64,000 nucleotides of DNA from Acanthosepion esculentum (taxonomy: Eukaryota > Mollusca > Cephalopoda > Sepiida > Sepiidae). The stretch lies in assembly GCA_964036315.1 (NCBI GenBank), contig OZ038485.1, positions 72,350,824 through 72,414,823 on the forward strand, read 5' to 3'. Both the position numbers and the translations under genes were made by a program. The notes beneath the pieces are model-generated. The model saw only the letters and a program-made list of their open reading frames with translations, was not told where the DNA came from and did no database searches. Positions 1-12,531 of this stretch are shown piece after piece (the first letter of the stretch is position 1; each line of letters starts with the position of its first letter).

Positions 1-217
1 TTCAATAATTTTATTGGTTTTCTAAAGATTTCAATAAGTAAATCAATTTTACACGCAACCTTGTTTAACGTTGAAAAACTAGCCAAAACAGCTTGCTTTT
101 ACACCTAAAATTCAATATTTTTCAAAATTTTGTAAAACTTAAAATTTGCCATATAACTTTGTGAAAACAGTTGAAATTTGTTGAAATGAATACTTTTCGA
201 TCGGTAACATATCGATT
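1..217 (+). repeat. Marker monomer 'ACTAGCC/TTGCCAT', first copy
   Basis: This monomer is recognised by AAAACTAGCC, AAAATTTTGT, TTTGCCATAT, GTTGAAATTTG and the linked pair TGAATAC...CGGTAAC. The same combination starts monomers at 39,707, 42,095 and 45,341. It is followed each time by a monomer with CTAATGATT and GTGCAAAC, and then one with AAGTAAGTC. The window therefore begins inside a block that also lies about 42 kb downstream. From 1 to about 1,630 it tracks 42,095-43,725, with one difference noticed (GATCG to GAGCG near 43,370). Confidence 0.9.
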
Positions 218-651
218 TTCAATAATTTTATTGGTTTTCTAATGATTTCAATAAGTAAATCAATTTTACAAACAACCGTGTTTAAGGTTGAAAAACAAGC
301 CAAAACAGCTTGCTTTTACACCTAAAATTCAATATTTTTCAAAACTTTGTAAAACTTAAAATTTGCAATATAACTTTGTGCAAACTGTTGAAACTTGTTG
401 AAATCAATAGTTTTCGATCGATAACATATCGATTTTCAATAATTTTATTGGTTTTCTAAAGATTTCAATAAGTAAGTCAATTTTACACGCAACCTTGTTT
501 AACGTTGAAAAAGAAGCCAAAACAGCTTGCTTTTACACCTAAAATTCAATATTTTTCAAAACTTTGTAAAACTTAAAATTTGGAATATAACTTTGTGAAA
601 ACTGTTGAAACTTGTTGAAATCAATACTTTTCGATCGATAACATATCGATT

Positions 652-859
652 TTCAATAATTTTATTGGTTTTCTAAAGATTTCAATAAGTAAATCAATTT
701 TACACGCAACCGTGTTTAACGTTGAAAAAGAAGCCAAAACAGCTTGCTTTTACACCTAAAATTCAATATTTTTCAAAACTTTGTAAAACTTAAAATTTGC
801 AATATAACTTTGTGAAAACTTGTTGAAATCAATACTTTTCGATCGATAACATATCGATT
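652..859 (+). repeat. 208-bp short monomer (HOR phase marker)
   Basis: This copy is 9 bp shorter than the standard because the usual GTGAAAACTGTTGAAACTTG reads GTGAAAACTTG. The lost segment is bounded by the direct repeat AAACT, the footprint expected of slippage or microhomology-mediated deletion. The same short form recurs with monomer starts such as 2,162, 3,455, 4,965, 6,909, 9,938, 45,992, 46,417, 49,871, 53,750, 57,420, 60,439, 60,647 and 62,157. It is nearly always followed by the CAATAGTTTT monomer, so one ancestral deletion has been spread by HOR amplification. Confidence 0.92.
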
Positions 860-2369
860 TTCAATAGTTTTATTGGTTTTCTAAAGATTTCAATAAGTAA
901 ATCAATTTTACACGCAACCGTGTTTAACGTTGAAAAACAAGCCAAAACAGCTTGCTTTTACACCTAAAATTCAATATTTTTCAAAACTTTGTAAAACTTA
1001 AAATTTGCAATTTAACTTTGTGACAACAGTTGAAAGTTGTTGAAATGAATACTTTTCGATCGGTAACATATCGATTTTCAATAATTTTATTGGTTTTCTA
1101 AAGATTTCAATAAGTAAATCAATTTTACAAACAACCGTGTTTAAGGTTGAAAAACAAGCCAAAACAGCTTGCTTTTACACGTAAAATTCAATATTTTTCA
1201 AAACTTTGTAAAACTTAAAATTTGCAATATAACTTTGTGAAAACTGTTGAAACTTGTTGAAATCAATACTTTTCGATCGATATCATATCGATTTTCAATA
1301 ATTTTATTGGTTTTCTAAAGATTTCAATAAGTAAATCAATTTTACACGCAACCTTGTTTAACGTTGAAAAACAAGCCAAAACAGCTTGCTTTTACACCTA
1401 AAATTCAATATTTTTCAAAACTTTGTAAAACTTAAAATTTGCAATATAACTTTGTGCAAACTGTTGAAACTTGTTGAAATCAATAGTTTTCGATCGATAA
1501 CATATCGATTTTCAATAATTTTATTGGTTTTCTAAAGATTTCAATAAGTAAATCAATTTTACAAACAACCGTGTTTAAGGTTGAAAAACAAGCCAAAACA
1601 GCTTGCTTTTACACCTAAAATTCAATATTTTTCAAAACTTTGTAAAACTTAAAATTTGCAATATAACTTTGTGCAAACTGTTGAAACTTGTTGAAATGAA
1701 TACTTTTCGATCGGTAACATATTGATTTTCAATAATTTTATTGGTTTTCTAAAGATTTCAATAAGTAAATCAATTTTACAAACAACCGTGTTTAAGGTTG
1801 AAAAACAAGGCAAAACAGCTTGCTTTTACACCAAAAATTCAATATTTTTCAAAACTTTGTAAAACTTAAAATTTGCAATATAACTTTGTGAAAACTGTTG
1901 AAACTTGTTGAAATCAATACTTTTCGATCGATAACATATCGATTTTCAATAATTTTATTGGTTTTCTAAAGATTTCAATAAGTAAATCAATTTGACACGC
2001 AACCGTGTTTAACGTTGAAAAAGAAGCCAAAACAGCTTGCTTTTACACCTAAAATTCAATATTTTTCAAAACTTTGTAAAACTTAAAATTTGGAATATAA
2101 CTTTGTGAAAACTGTTGAAACTTGTTGAAATCAATACTTTTCGATCGATAACATATCGATTTTCAATAATTTTATTGGTTTTCTAAAGATTTCAATAAGT
2201 AAATCAATTTTACACGCAACCGTGTTTAACGTTGAAAAAGAAGCCAAAACAGCTTGCTTTTACACCTAAAATTCAATATTTTTCAAAACTTTGTAAAACA
2301 TAAAATTTGCAATATAACTTTGTGAAAACTTGTTGAAATCAATACTTTTCGATCGATAACATATCGATT
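860..2369 (+). repeat. 7-monomer HOR unit (1,510 bp), form 7a
   Basis: Six 217-bp monomers plus one 208-bp monomer. The order is CAATAGTTTT/GTGACAAC; ACACGTAAAA; CCTTG/GTGCAAAC; TTTAAGG/GTGCAAAC ending CATATTGATT; AACAAGGC; TTTGACACGC/TTTGGAAT; short. Compared with the 9-monomer form it lacks the CACTAATT and CAATTATT monomers. The monomer ending CATATTG is a join of two types. A variant noticed in the AACAAGGC monomer is ACACCAAAAA (near 1,830). Confidence 0.88.
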
Positions 2370-3662
2370 TTCAATAGTTTTATTGGTTTTCTAAATATTT
2401 CAATAAGTAAATCAATTTTACACGCAACCGTGTTTAACGTTGAAAAACAAGCCAAAACAGCTTGCTTTTACACCTAAAATTCAATATTTTTCAAAACTTT
2501 GTAAAACTTAAAATTTGCAATTTAACTTTGTGAAAACAGTTGAAAGTTGTTGAAATGAATACTTTTCGATCGGTAACATATCGATTTTCAATAATTTTAT
2601 TGGTTTTCTAAAGATTTCAATAAGTAAATCAATTTTACAAACAACCGTGTTTAAGGTTGAAAAACAAGCCAAAACAGCTTGCTTTTACACGTAAAATTCA
2701 ATATTTTTCAAAACTTTGTAAAACTTAAAATTTGCAATATAACTTTGTGAAAACTGTTGAAACTTGTTGAAATCAATACTTTTCGATCGATATCATATCG
2801 ATTTTCAATAATTTTATTGGTTTTCTAAAGATTTCAATAAGTAAATCAATTTTACACGCAACCTTGTTTAACGTTGAAAAACAAGCCAAAACAGCTTGCT
2901 TTTACACCTAAAATTCAATATTTTTCAAAACTTTGTAAAACTTAAAATTTGCAATATAACTTTGTGCAAACTGTTGAAACTTGTTGAAATCAATAGTTTT
3001 CGATCGATAACATATCGATTTTCAATAATTTTATTGGTTTTCTAAAGATTTCAATAAGTAAATCAATTTTACAAACAACCGTGTTTAAGGTTGAAAAACA
3101 AGCCAAAACAGCTTGCTTTTACACCTAAAATTCAATATTTTTCAAAACTTTGTAAAACTTAAAATTTGCAATATAACTTTGTGCAAACTGTTGAAACTTG
3201 TTGAAATGAATACTTTTCGATCGGTAACATATCGATTTTCACTAATTTTATTGGTTTTCTAAAGATTTCAATAAGTAAATCAATTTTACAAACAACCGTG
3301 TTTAAGGTTGAAAAACAAGCCAAATCAGCTTGCTTTTACACCTAAAATTCAATATTTTTCAAAATTTTGTAAAACTTAAAATTTGGAATATAACTTTGTG
3401 AAAACTGTTGAAACTTGTTGAAATCAATACTTTTCGATCGATAACATATCGATTTTCAATAATTTTATTGGTTTTCTAAAGATTTCAATAAGTAAATCAA
3501 TTTTACACGCAACCGTGTTTAACGTTGAAAAAGAAGCCAAAACAGCTTGCTTTTACACCTAAAATTCAATATTTTTCAAAACTTTGTAAAACTTAAAATT
3601 TGCAATATAACTTTGTGAAAACTTGTTGAAATCAATACTTTTCGATCGATAACATATCGATT
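2370..3662 (+). repeat. 6-monomer HOR unit (1,293 bp)
   Basis: Five standard monomers plus the short one. The fifth monomer (3,238-3,454) starts as the CACTAATT/CAAATCAGC type but ends with TTTGGAAT, the mark of the TTTGACACGC type. It is therefore a chimera that removed three monomers from the 9-monomer order. The first monomer carries CTAAATATT and AACAGTTGAAAG. Confidence 0.88.
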
Positions 3663-5172
3663 TTCAATAGTTTTATTGGTTTTCTAAAGATTTCAATAAG
3701 TAAATCAATTTTACACGCAACCGTGTTTAACGTTGAAAAACAAGCCAAAACAGCTTGCTTTTACACCTAAAATTCAATATTTTTCAAAACTTTGTAAAAC
3801 TTAAAATTTGCAATTTAACTTTGTGACAACAGTTGAAAGTTGTTGAAATGAATACTTTTCGATCGGTAACATATCGATTTTCAATAATTTTATTGGTTTT
3901 CTAAAGATTTCAATAAGTAAATCAATTTTACAAACAACCGTGTTTAAGGTTGAAAAACAAGCCAAAACAGCTTGCTTTTACACGTAAAATTCAATATTTT
4001 TCAAAACTTTGTAAAACTTAAAATTTGCAATATAACTTTGTGAAAACTGTTGAAACTTGTTGAAATCAATACTTTTCGATCGATATCATATCGATTTTCA
4101 ATAATTTTATTGGTTTTCTAAAGATTTCAATAAGTAAATCAATTTTACACGCAACCTTGTTTAACGTTGAAAAACAAGCCAAAACAGCTTGCTTTTACAC
4201 CTAAAATTCAATATTTTTCAAAACTTTGTAAAACTTAAAATTTGCAATATAACTTTGTGCAAACTGTTGAAACTTGTTGAAATCAATAGTTTTCGATCGA
4301 TAACATATCGATTTTCAATAATTTTATTGGTTTTCTAAAGATTTCAATAAGTAAATCAATTTTACAAACAACCGTGTTTAAGGTTGAAAAACAAGCCAAA
4401 ACAGCTTGCTTTTACACCTAAAATTCAATATTTTTCAAAACTTTGTAAAACTTAAAATTTGCAATATAACTTTGTGCAAACTGTTGAAACTTGTTGAAAT
4501 GAATACTTTTCGATCGGTAACATATTGATTTTCAATAATTTTATTGGTTTTCTAAAGATTTCAATAAGTAAATCAATTTTACAAACAACCGTGTTTAAGG
4601 TTGAAAAACAAGGCAAAACAGCTTGCTTTTACACCTAAAATTCAATATTTTTCAAAACTTTGTAAAACTTAAAATTTGCAATATAACTTTGTGAAAACTG
4701 TTGAAACTTGTTGAAATCAATACTTTTCGATCGATAACATATCGATTTTCAATAATTTTATTGGTTTTCTAAAGATTTCAATAAGTAAATCAATTTGACA
4801 CGCAACCGTGTTTAACGTTGAAAAAGAAGCCAAAACAGCTTGCTTTTACACCTAAAATTCAATATTTTTCAAAACTTTGTAAAACTTAAAATTTGGAATA
4901 TAACTTTGTGAAAACTGTTGAAACTTGTTGAAATCAATACTTTTCGATCGATAACATATCGATTTTCAATAATTTTATTGGTTTTCTAAAGATTTCAATA
5001 AGTAAATCAATTTTACACGCAACCGTGTTTAACGTTGAAAAAGAAGCCAAAACAGCTTGCTTTTACACCTAAAATTCAATATTTTTCAAAACTTTGTAAA
5101 ACATGAAATTTGCAATATAACTTTGTGAAAACTTGTTGAAATCAATACTTTTCGATCGATAACATATCGATT
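3663..5172 (+). repeat. 7-monomer HOR unit (1,510 bp), form 7a
   Basis: Same order as the unit at 860-2,369, including GTGACAAC in the first monomer and CATATTG at the end of the fourth. Differences noticed are ACACCTAAAA in place of ACACCAAAAA in the AACAAGGC monomer, and AAAACATGAAA in the short monomer. Together with the preceding 6-monomer unit it gives a 2,803-bp repeat interval. Confidence 0.88.
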
Positions 5173-7116
5173 TTCAATAGTTTTATTGGTTTTCTAAATA
5201 TTTCAATAAGTAAATCAATTTTACACGCAACCGTGTTTAACGTTGAAAAACAAGCCAAAACAGCTTGCTTTTACACCTAAAATTCAATATTTTTCAAAAC
5301 TTTGTAAAACTTAAAATTTGCAATTTAACTTTGTGAAAACAGTTGAAAGTTGTTGAAATGAATACTTTTCGATCGGTAACATATCGATTTTCAATAATTT
5401 TATTGGTTTTCTAAAGATTTCAATAAGTAAATCAATTTTACAAACAACCGTGTTTAAGGTTGAAAAACAAGCCAAAACAGCTTGCTTTTACACGTAAAAT
5501 TCAATATTTTTCAAAACTTTGTAAAACTTAAAATTTGCAATATAACTTTGTGAAAACTGTTGAAACTTGTTGAAATCAATACTTTTCGATCGATATCATA
5601 TCGATTTTCAATAATTTTATTGGTTTTCTAAAGATTTCAATAAGTAAATCAATTTTACACGCAACCTTGTTTAACGTTGAAAAACAAGCCAAAACAGCTT
5701 GCTTTTACACCTAAAATTCAATATTTTTCAAAACTTTGTAAAACTTAAAATTTGCAATATAACTTTGTGCAAACTGTTGAAACTTGTTGAAATCAATAGT
5801 TTTCGATCGATAACATATCGATTTTCAATAATTTTATTGGTTTTCTAAAGATTTCAATAAGTAAATCAATTTTACAAACAACCGTGTTTAAGGTTGAAAA
5901 ACAAGCCAAAACAGCTTGCTTTTACACCTAAAATTCAATATTTTTCAAAACTTTGTAAAACTTAAAATTTGCAATATAACTTTGTGCAAACTGTTGAAAC
6001 TTGTTGAAATGAATACTTTTCGATCGGTAACATATCGATTTTCACTAATTTTATTGGTTTTCTAAAGATTTCAATAAGTAAATCAATTTTACAAACAACC
6101 GTGTTTAAGGTTGAAAAACAAGCCAAATCAGCTTGCTTTTACACCTAAAATTCAATATTTTTCAAAACTTTGTAAAACTTAAAATTTGCAACATAACTTT
6201 GTGAAAACTGTTGAAACTTGTTGAAATCAATAGTTTTCGATCGATAACATATCGATTTTCAATTATTTTATTGGTTTTCTAAAGATTTCAATAAGTAAAT
6301 CAATTTTACAAACAACAGTGTTTAACGTTGAAAAACAAGCCAAAACAGCCTGCTTTTACACCTAAAATTCAATATTTTTCAAAACTTTGTAAAACTTAAA
6401 ATTTGCAATATAACTTTGTGAAAACTGTTGAAACTTGTTGAAATGAATACTTTTCGATCGGTAACATATTGATTTTTAATAATTTTATTGGTTTCCTAAA
6501 GATTTCAATATGTAAATCAATTTTACAAACAACCGTGTTTAAGGTTGAAAAACAAGGCAAAACAGCTTGCTTTTACACCTAAAATTCAATATTTTTCAAA
6601 ACTTTGTAAAACTTAAAATTTGCAATATAACTTTGTGAAAACTGTTGAAACTTGTTGAAATCAATACTTTTCGATCGATAACATATCGATTTTCAATAAT
6701 TTTATTGGTTTTCTAAAGATTTCAATAAGTAAATCAATTTGACACGCAACCGTGTTTAACGTTGAAAAAGAAGCCAAAACAGCTTGCTTTTACACCTAAA
6801 ATTCAATATTTTTCAAAACTTTGTAAAACTTAAAATTTGGAATATAACTTTGTGAAAACTGTTGAAACTTGTTGAAATCAATACTTTTCGATCGATAACA
6901 TATCGATTTTCAATAATTTTATTGGTTTTCTAAAGATTTCAATAAGTAAATCAATTTTACACGCAACCGTGTTTAACGTTGAAAAAGAAGCCAAAACAGC
7001 TTGCTTTTACACCTAAAATTCAATATTTTTCAAAACTTTGTAAAACTTAAAATTTGCAATATAACTTTGTGAAAACTTGTTGAAATCAATACTTTTCGAT
7101 CGATAACATATCGATT
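5173..7116 (+). repeat. 9-monomer HOR unit (1,944 bp), fullest form
   Basis: Eight 217-bp monomers plus one 208-bp monomer. It contains the complete order, including CACTAATT/CAAATCAGC/GCAACATAAC (6,041), CAATTATT/AACAACAGTG/CAGCCTGC (6,258) and GTTTCCTAA/AATATGTAAATC (6,475). The 6- and 7-monomer units can be derived from this one by loss of whole monomers, so it is the best candidate for the ancestral HOR. The same 1,944-bp form appears at 46,625, 50,504 and 53,958. Confidence 0.88.
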
Positions 7117-10100
7117 TTCAATAGTTTTATTGGTTTTCTAAATATTTCAATAAGTAAATCAATTTTACACGCAACCGTGTTTAACGTTGAAAAACAAGCC
7201 AAAACAGCTTGCTTTTACACCTAAAATTCAATATTTTTCAAAACTTTGTAAAACTTAAAATTTGCAATTTAACTTTGTGAAAACAGTTGAAAGTTGTTGA
7301 AATGAATACTTTTCGATCGGTAACATATCGATTTTCAATAATTTTATTGGTTTTCTAAAGATTTCAATAAGTAAATCAATTTTACAAACAACCGTGTTTA
7401 AGGTTGAAAAACAAGCCAAAACAGCTTGCTTTTACACGTAAAATTCCATATTTTTCAAAACTTTGTAAAACTTAAAATTTGCAATATAACTTTGTGAAAA
7501 CTGTTGAAACTTGTTGAAATCAATACTTTTCGATCGATATCATATCGATTTTCAATAATTTTATTGGTTTTCTAAAGATTTCAATAAGTAAATCAATTTT
7601 ACACGCAACCTTGTTTAACGTTGAAAAACAAGCCAAAACAGCTTGCTTTTACACCTAAAATTCAATATTTTTCAAAACTTTGTAAAACTTAAAATTTGCA
7701 ATATAACTTTGTGCAAACTGTTGAAACTTGTTGAAATCAATAGTTTTCGATCGATAACATATCGATTTTCAATAATTTTATTGGTTTTCTAAAGATTTCA
7801 ATAAGTAAATCAATTTTACAAACAACCGTGTTTAAGGTTGAAAAACAAGCCAAAACAGCTTGCTTTTACACCTAAAATTCAATATTTTTCAAAACTTTGT
7901 AAAACTTAAAATTTGCAATATAACTTTGTGCAAACTGTTGAAACTTGTTGAAATGAATACTTTTCGATCGGTAACATATCGATTTTCACTAATTTTATTG
8001 GTTTTCTAAAGATTTCAATAAGTAAATCAATTTTACAAACAACCGTGTTTAAGGTTGAAAAACAAGCCAAATCAGCTTGCTTTTACACCTAAAATTCAAT
8101 ATTTTTCAAAACTTTGTAAAACTTAAAATTTGCAACATAACTTTGTGAAAACTGTTGAAACTTGTTGAAATCAATAGTTTTCGATCGATAACATATCGAT
8201 TTTCAATTATTTTATTGGTTTTCTAAAGATTTCAATAAGTAAATCAATTTTACAAACAACAGTGTTTAACGTTGAAAAACAAGCCAAAACAGCCTGCTTT
8301 TACACCTAAAATTCAATATTTTTCAAAACTTTGTAAAACTTAAAATTTGCAATTTAACTTTGTGAAAACAGTTGAAAGTTGTTGAAATGAATACTTTTCG
8401 ATCGGTAACATATCGATTTTCAATAATTTTATTGGTTTTCTAAAGATTTCAATAAGTAAATCAATTTTACAAACAACCGTGTTTAAGGTTGAAAAACAAG
8501 CCAAAACAGCTTGCTTTTACACGTAAAATTCCATATTTTTCAAAACTTTGTAAAACTTAAAATTTGCAATATAACTTTGTGAAAACTGTTGAAACTTGTT
8601 GAAATCAATACTTTTCGATCGATATCATATCGATTTTCAATAATTTTATTGGTTTTCTAAAGATTTCAATAAGTAAATCAATTTTACACGCAACCTTGTT
8701 TAACGTTGAAAAACAAGCCAAAACAGCTTGCTTTTACACCTAAAATTCAATATTTTTCAAAACTTTGTAAAACTTAAAATTTGCAATATAACTTTGTGCA
8801 AACTGTTGAAACTTGTTGAAATCAATAGTTTTCGATCGATAACATATCGATTTTCAATAATTTTATTGGTTTTCTAAAGATTTCAATAAGTAAATCAATT
8901 TTACAAACAACCGTGTTTAAGGTTGAAAAACAAGCCAAAACAGCTTGCTTTTACACCTAAAATTCAATATTTTTCAAAACTTTGTAAAACTTAAAATTTG
9001 CAATATAACTTTGTGCAAACTGTTGAAACTTGTTGAAATGAATACTTTTCGATCGGTAACATATCGATTTTCACTAATTTTATTGGTTTTCTAAAGATTT
9101 CAATAAGTAAATCAATTTTACAAACAACCGTGTTTAAGGTTGAAAAACAAGCCAAATCAGCTTGCTTTTACACCTAAAATTCAATATTTTTCAAAACTTT
9201 GTAAAACTTAAAATTTGCAACATAACTTTGTGAAAACTGTTGAAACTTGTTGAAATCAATAGTTTTCGATCGATAACATATCGATTTTCAATTATTTTAT
9301 TGGTTTTCTAAAGATTTCAATAAGTAAATCAATTTTACAAACAACAGTGTTTAACGTTGAAAAACAAGCCAAAACAGCCTGCTTTTACACCTAAAATTCA
9401 ATATTTTTCAAAACTTTGTAAAACTTAAAATTTGCAATATAACTTTGTGAAAACTGTTGAAACTTGTTGAAATGAATACTTTTCGATCGGTAACATATTG
9501 ATTTTTAATAATTTTATTGGTTTCCTAAAGATTTCAATATGTAAATCAATTTTACACGCAACCTTGTTTAACGTTGAAAAACAAGCCAAAACAGCTTGCT
9601 TTTACAGCTAAAATTCAATATTTTTCAAAACTTTGTAAAACTTAAAATTTGCAATATATCTTTGTGCAAACTGTTGAAACTTGTTGAAATCAATAGTTTT
9701 CGATCGATAACATATCGATTTTCAATAATTTTATTGGTTTTCTAAAGATTTCAATAAGTAAATCAATTTGACACGCAACCGTGTTTAACGTTGAAAAAGA
9801 AGCCAAAACAGCTTGCTTTTACACCTAAAATTCAATATTTTTCAAAACTTTGTAAAACTTAAAATTTGGAATATAACTTTGTGAAAACTGTTGAAACTTG
9901 TTGAAATCAATACTTTTCGATCGATAACATATCGATTTTCAATAATTTTATTGGTTTTCTAAAGATTTCAATAAGTAAATCAATTTTACACGCAACCGTG
10001 TTTAACGTTGAAAAAGAAGCCAAAACAGCTTGCTTTTACACCTAAAATTCAATATTTTTCAAAACTTTGTAAAACTTAAAATTTGCAATATAACTTTGTG

Positions 10101-10145
10101 AAAACTTGTTGAAATCAATACTTTTCGATCGATAACATATCGATT
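7117..10145 (+). repeat. 14-monomer HOR unit (3,029 bp) with internal tandem duplication
   Basis: This is a 9-monomer unit in which five monomers have been duplicated (9 + 5 = 14; 13 x 217 + 208 = 3,029). A private variant, TTCCATATT, appears twice exactly 1,085 bp apart (7,444 and 8,529) and nowhere else noticed. The monomer at 8,202 is a join of the CAATTATT/CAGCCTGC type with the GCAATTTAAC/AACAGTTGAAAG type, marking the exchange point. The monomer at 9,504 is another chimera: GTTTCCTAA/AATATGTAAATC in its first part, then CCTTG, ACAGCTAAAA and ATATCTTTGTGC. Confidence 0.88.
7270..9440 (+). repeat. 1,085-bp (5-monomer) tandem duplication
   Basis: Two adjacent copies of five monomers, about 7,270-8,354 and 8,355-9,440. 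They are identified by the shared rare TTCCATATT and identical order of markers (ACACGTAAAA; CCTTG/GTGCAAAC; GTGCAAAC/TGAATAC; CACTAATT; CAATTATT). The break lies near AAAATTTGCAA inside the monomer, as judged from the chimeric monomer at 8,202. The exact edge cannot be placed within the shared sequence. Confidence 0.85.
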
Positions 10146-11447
10146 TTCAATAGTTTTATTGGTTTTCTAAATATTTCAATAAGTAAATCAATTTTACACG
10201 CAACCGTGTTTAACGTTGAAAAACAATCCAAAACAGCTTGCTTTTACACCTAAAATTCAATATTTTTCAAAACTTTGTAAAACTTAAAATTTGCAATTTA
10301 ACTTTGTGAAAACAGTTGAAAGTTGTTGAAATGAATACTTTTCGATCGGTAACATATCGATTTTCAATAATTTTATTGGTTTTCTAAAGATTTCAATAAG
10401 TAAATCAATTTTACAAACAACCGTGTTTAAGGTTGAAAAACAAGCCAAAACAGCTTGCTTTTACACGTAAAATTCAATATTTTTCAAAACTTTGTAAAAC
10501 TTAAAATTTGCAATATAACTTTGTGAAAACTGTTGAAACTTGTTGAAATCAATACTTTTCGATCAATATCATATCGATTTTCAATAATTTTATTGGTTTT
10601 CTAAAGATTTCAATAAGTAAATCAATTTTACACGCAACCTTGTTTAACGTTGAAAAACAAGCCAAAACAGCTTGCTTTTACACCTAAAATTCAATATTTT
10701 TCAAAACTTTGTAAAACTTAAAATTTGCAATATAACTTTGTGAAAACTGTTGAAACTTGTTGAAATGAATACTTTTCGATCGATAACATATCGATTTTCA
10801 ATAATTTTATTGGTTTTCTAAAGATTTCAATAAGTAAATCAATTTTACACGCAACCGTGTTTAAGGTTGAAAAACAAGCCAAAACAGCTTGCTTTTACAC
10901 CTAAAATTCAATATTTTTCAAAACTTTGTAAAACTTAAAATTTGCAACATAACTTTGTGCAAACTGTTGAAACTTGTTGAAATCAATAGTTTTCGATCGG
11001 TAACATATCGATTTTCAATAATTTTATTGGTTTTCTAAAGATTTCAATAAGTAAATCAATTTTACAAACAACCGTGTTTAAGGTTGAAAAACAAGCCAAA
11101 ACAGCTTGCTTTTACACCTAAAATTCAATATTTTTCAAAACTTTGTAAAACTTAAAATTTGCAATATATCTTTGTGCAAACTGTTGAAACTTGTTGAAAT
11201 CAATAGTTTTCGATCGATAACATATCGATTTTCAATAATTTTATTGGTTTTCTAAAGATTTCAATAAGTAAATCAATTTTACACGCAACCTTGTTTAACG
11301 TTGAAAAACAAGCCAAAACAGCTTGCTTTTACAGCTAAAATTCAATATTTTTCAAAACTTTGTAAAACTTAAAATTTGCAATATATCTTTGTGCAAACTG
11401 TTGAAACTTGTTGAAATCAATAGTTTTCGATCGATAACATATCGATT
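10146..11447 (+). repeat. Degenerate end of the region I HOR
   Basis: Six monomers that begin in HOR order (CAATAGTTTT with AACAATCC; ACACGTAAAA with GATCAATATC; CCTTG). They then pass into a different series: ACGCAACCGTGTTTAAGG with GCAACATAAC; TTTAAGG with ATATCTTTG; CCTTG with ACAGCTAAAA and ATATCTTTG. The later series from about 10,797 matches 56,769-57,419 in region V, so this junction type exists at both ends of the window. Confidence 0.8.
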
Positions 11448-12531
11448 TTCAATAATTTTATTGGTTTTCTAAAGATTTCAATAAGTAAATCAATTTTACA
11501 CGCAACCTTGTTTAACGTTGAAAAACAAGCCAAAACAGCTTGCTTTTACACCTAAAATTCAATATTTGCAAAACTTTGTAAAACTTAAAATTTGCAATAT
11601 AACTTTGTGAAAACAGTTGAAGCTTGTTGAAATGAATACTTTTCGATCGGTAACATATCGATTTTCAATAATTTTATTGGTTTTCTAAAGATTTCAATAA
11701 GTAAATCAATTTTACAAACAACCGTGTTTAAGGTTGAAAAACTATTCCAGAACAGCTTGCTTTTACACCTAAAATTCAATATTTTTCAAAACTTTGTAAA
11801 AATTAAAATTTGCAATATAACTTTGTGAAAACTGTTGAAACTTGTTGAAATCAATACTTTTCGATCGATATCATATCGATTTTCAATAATTTTATTGGTT
11901 TTCTAAAGATTTCAATAAGTAAATATATTTTACACGCAACCGTGTTTAACGTTGAAAAACAAGCCAAAACAGCTTGCTTTTACACCTAAAATTCAATATT
12001 TTTCAAATCATTGTAAAACTTAAAATTTGCAATATAACTTTGTGAAAACAGTTGAAAGTTGTTGAAATGAATACTTTTCGATCGGTAACATATCGATTTT
12101 CAATAATTTTATTGGTTTTCTAAAGATTTCAATAAGTAAATCAATTTTACACGCAACCTTGTTTAACGTTGAAAAACAAGCCAAAACAGGTTGCTTTTAC
12201 ACCTAAAATTCAATATTTTTCAAAACTTTGTAAAACTTAAAATTTGCAATATAACTTTGTGCAAACTGTTGAAACTTGTTGAAATCAATAGTTTTCGATC
12301 GATAACATATCGATTTTCAATAATTTTATTGGTTTTCTAAAGATTTCAATAAGTAAATCAATTTTACACGCAACCTTGTTTAACGTTGAAAAACAAGCCA
12401 AAACAGCTTGCTTTTACACCTAAAATTCAATATTTTCAAAACTTTGTAAAACTTAAAATTTGCAATATAACTTTGTGAAAACTGTTGAAACTTGTTGAAA
12501 TGAATACTTTTCGATCGGTAACATATAGATT

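Larger units (their letters stand above)
1..11447 (+). repeat. Region I: homogenised higher-order repeat array
   Basis: About 53 monomers in which a fixed order of variants repeats: short 208-bp monomer; CAATAGTTTT monomer; ACACGTAAAA monomer with CGATATCAT; CCTTGTTTAACG monomer with GTGCAAAC; TTTAAGG monomer with GTGCAAAC and TGAATAC; then up to three further types (CACTAATT; CAATTATT with CAGCCTGC; GTTTCCTAA); then TTTGACACGC with TTTGGAAT; then the short monomer again. HOR starts at 860, 2,370, 3,663, 5,173, 7,117 and 10,146 are placed on the CAATAGTTTT monomer. Copies of the same type differ by very few bases, so homogenisation was recent. The same family returns in regions IV and V. Confidence 0.9.
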
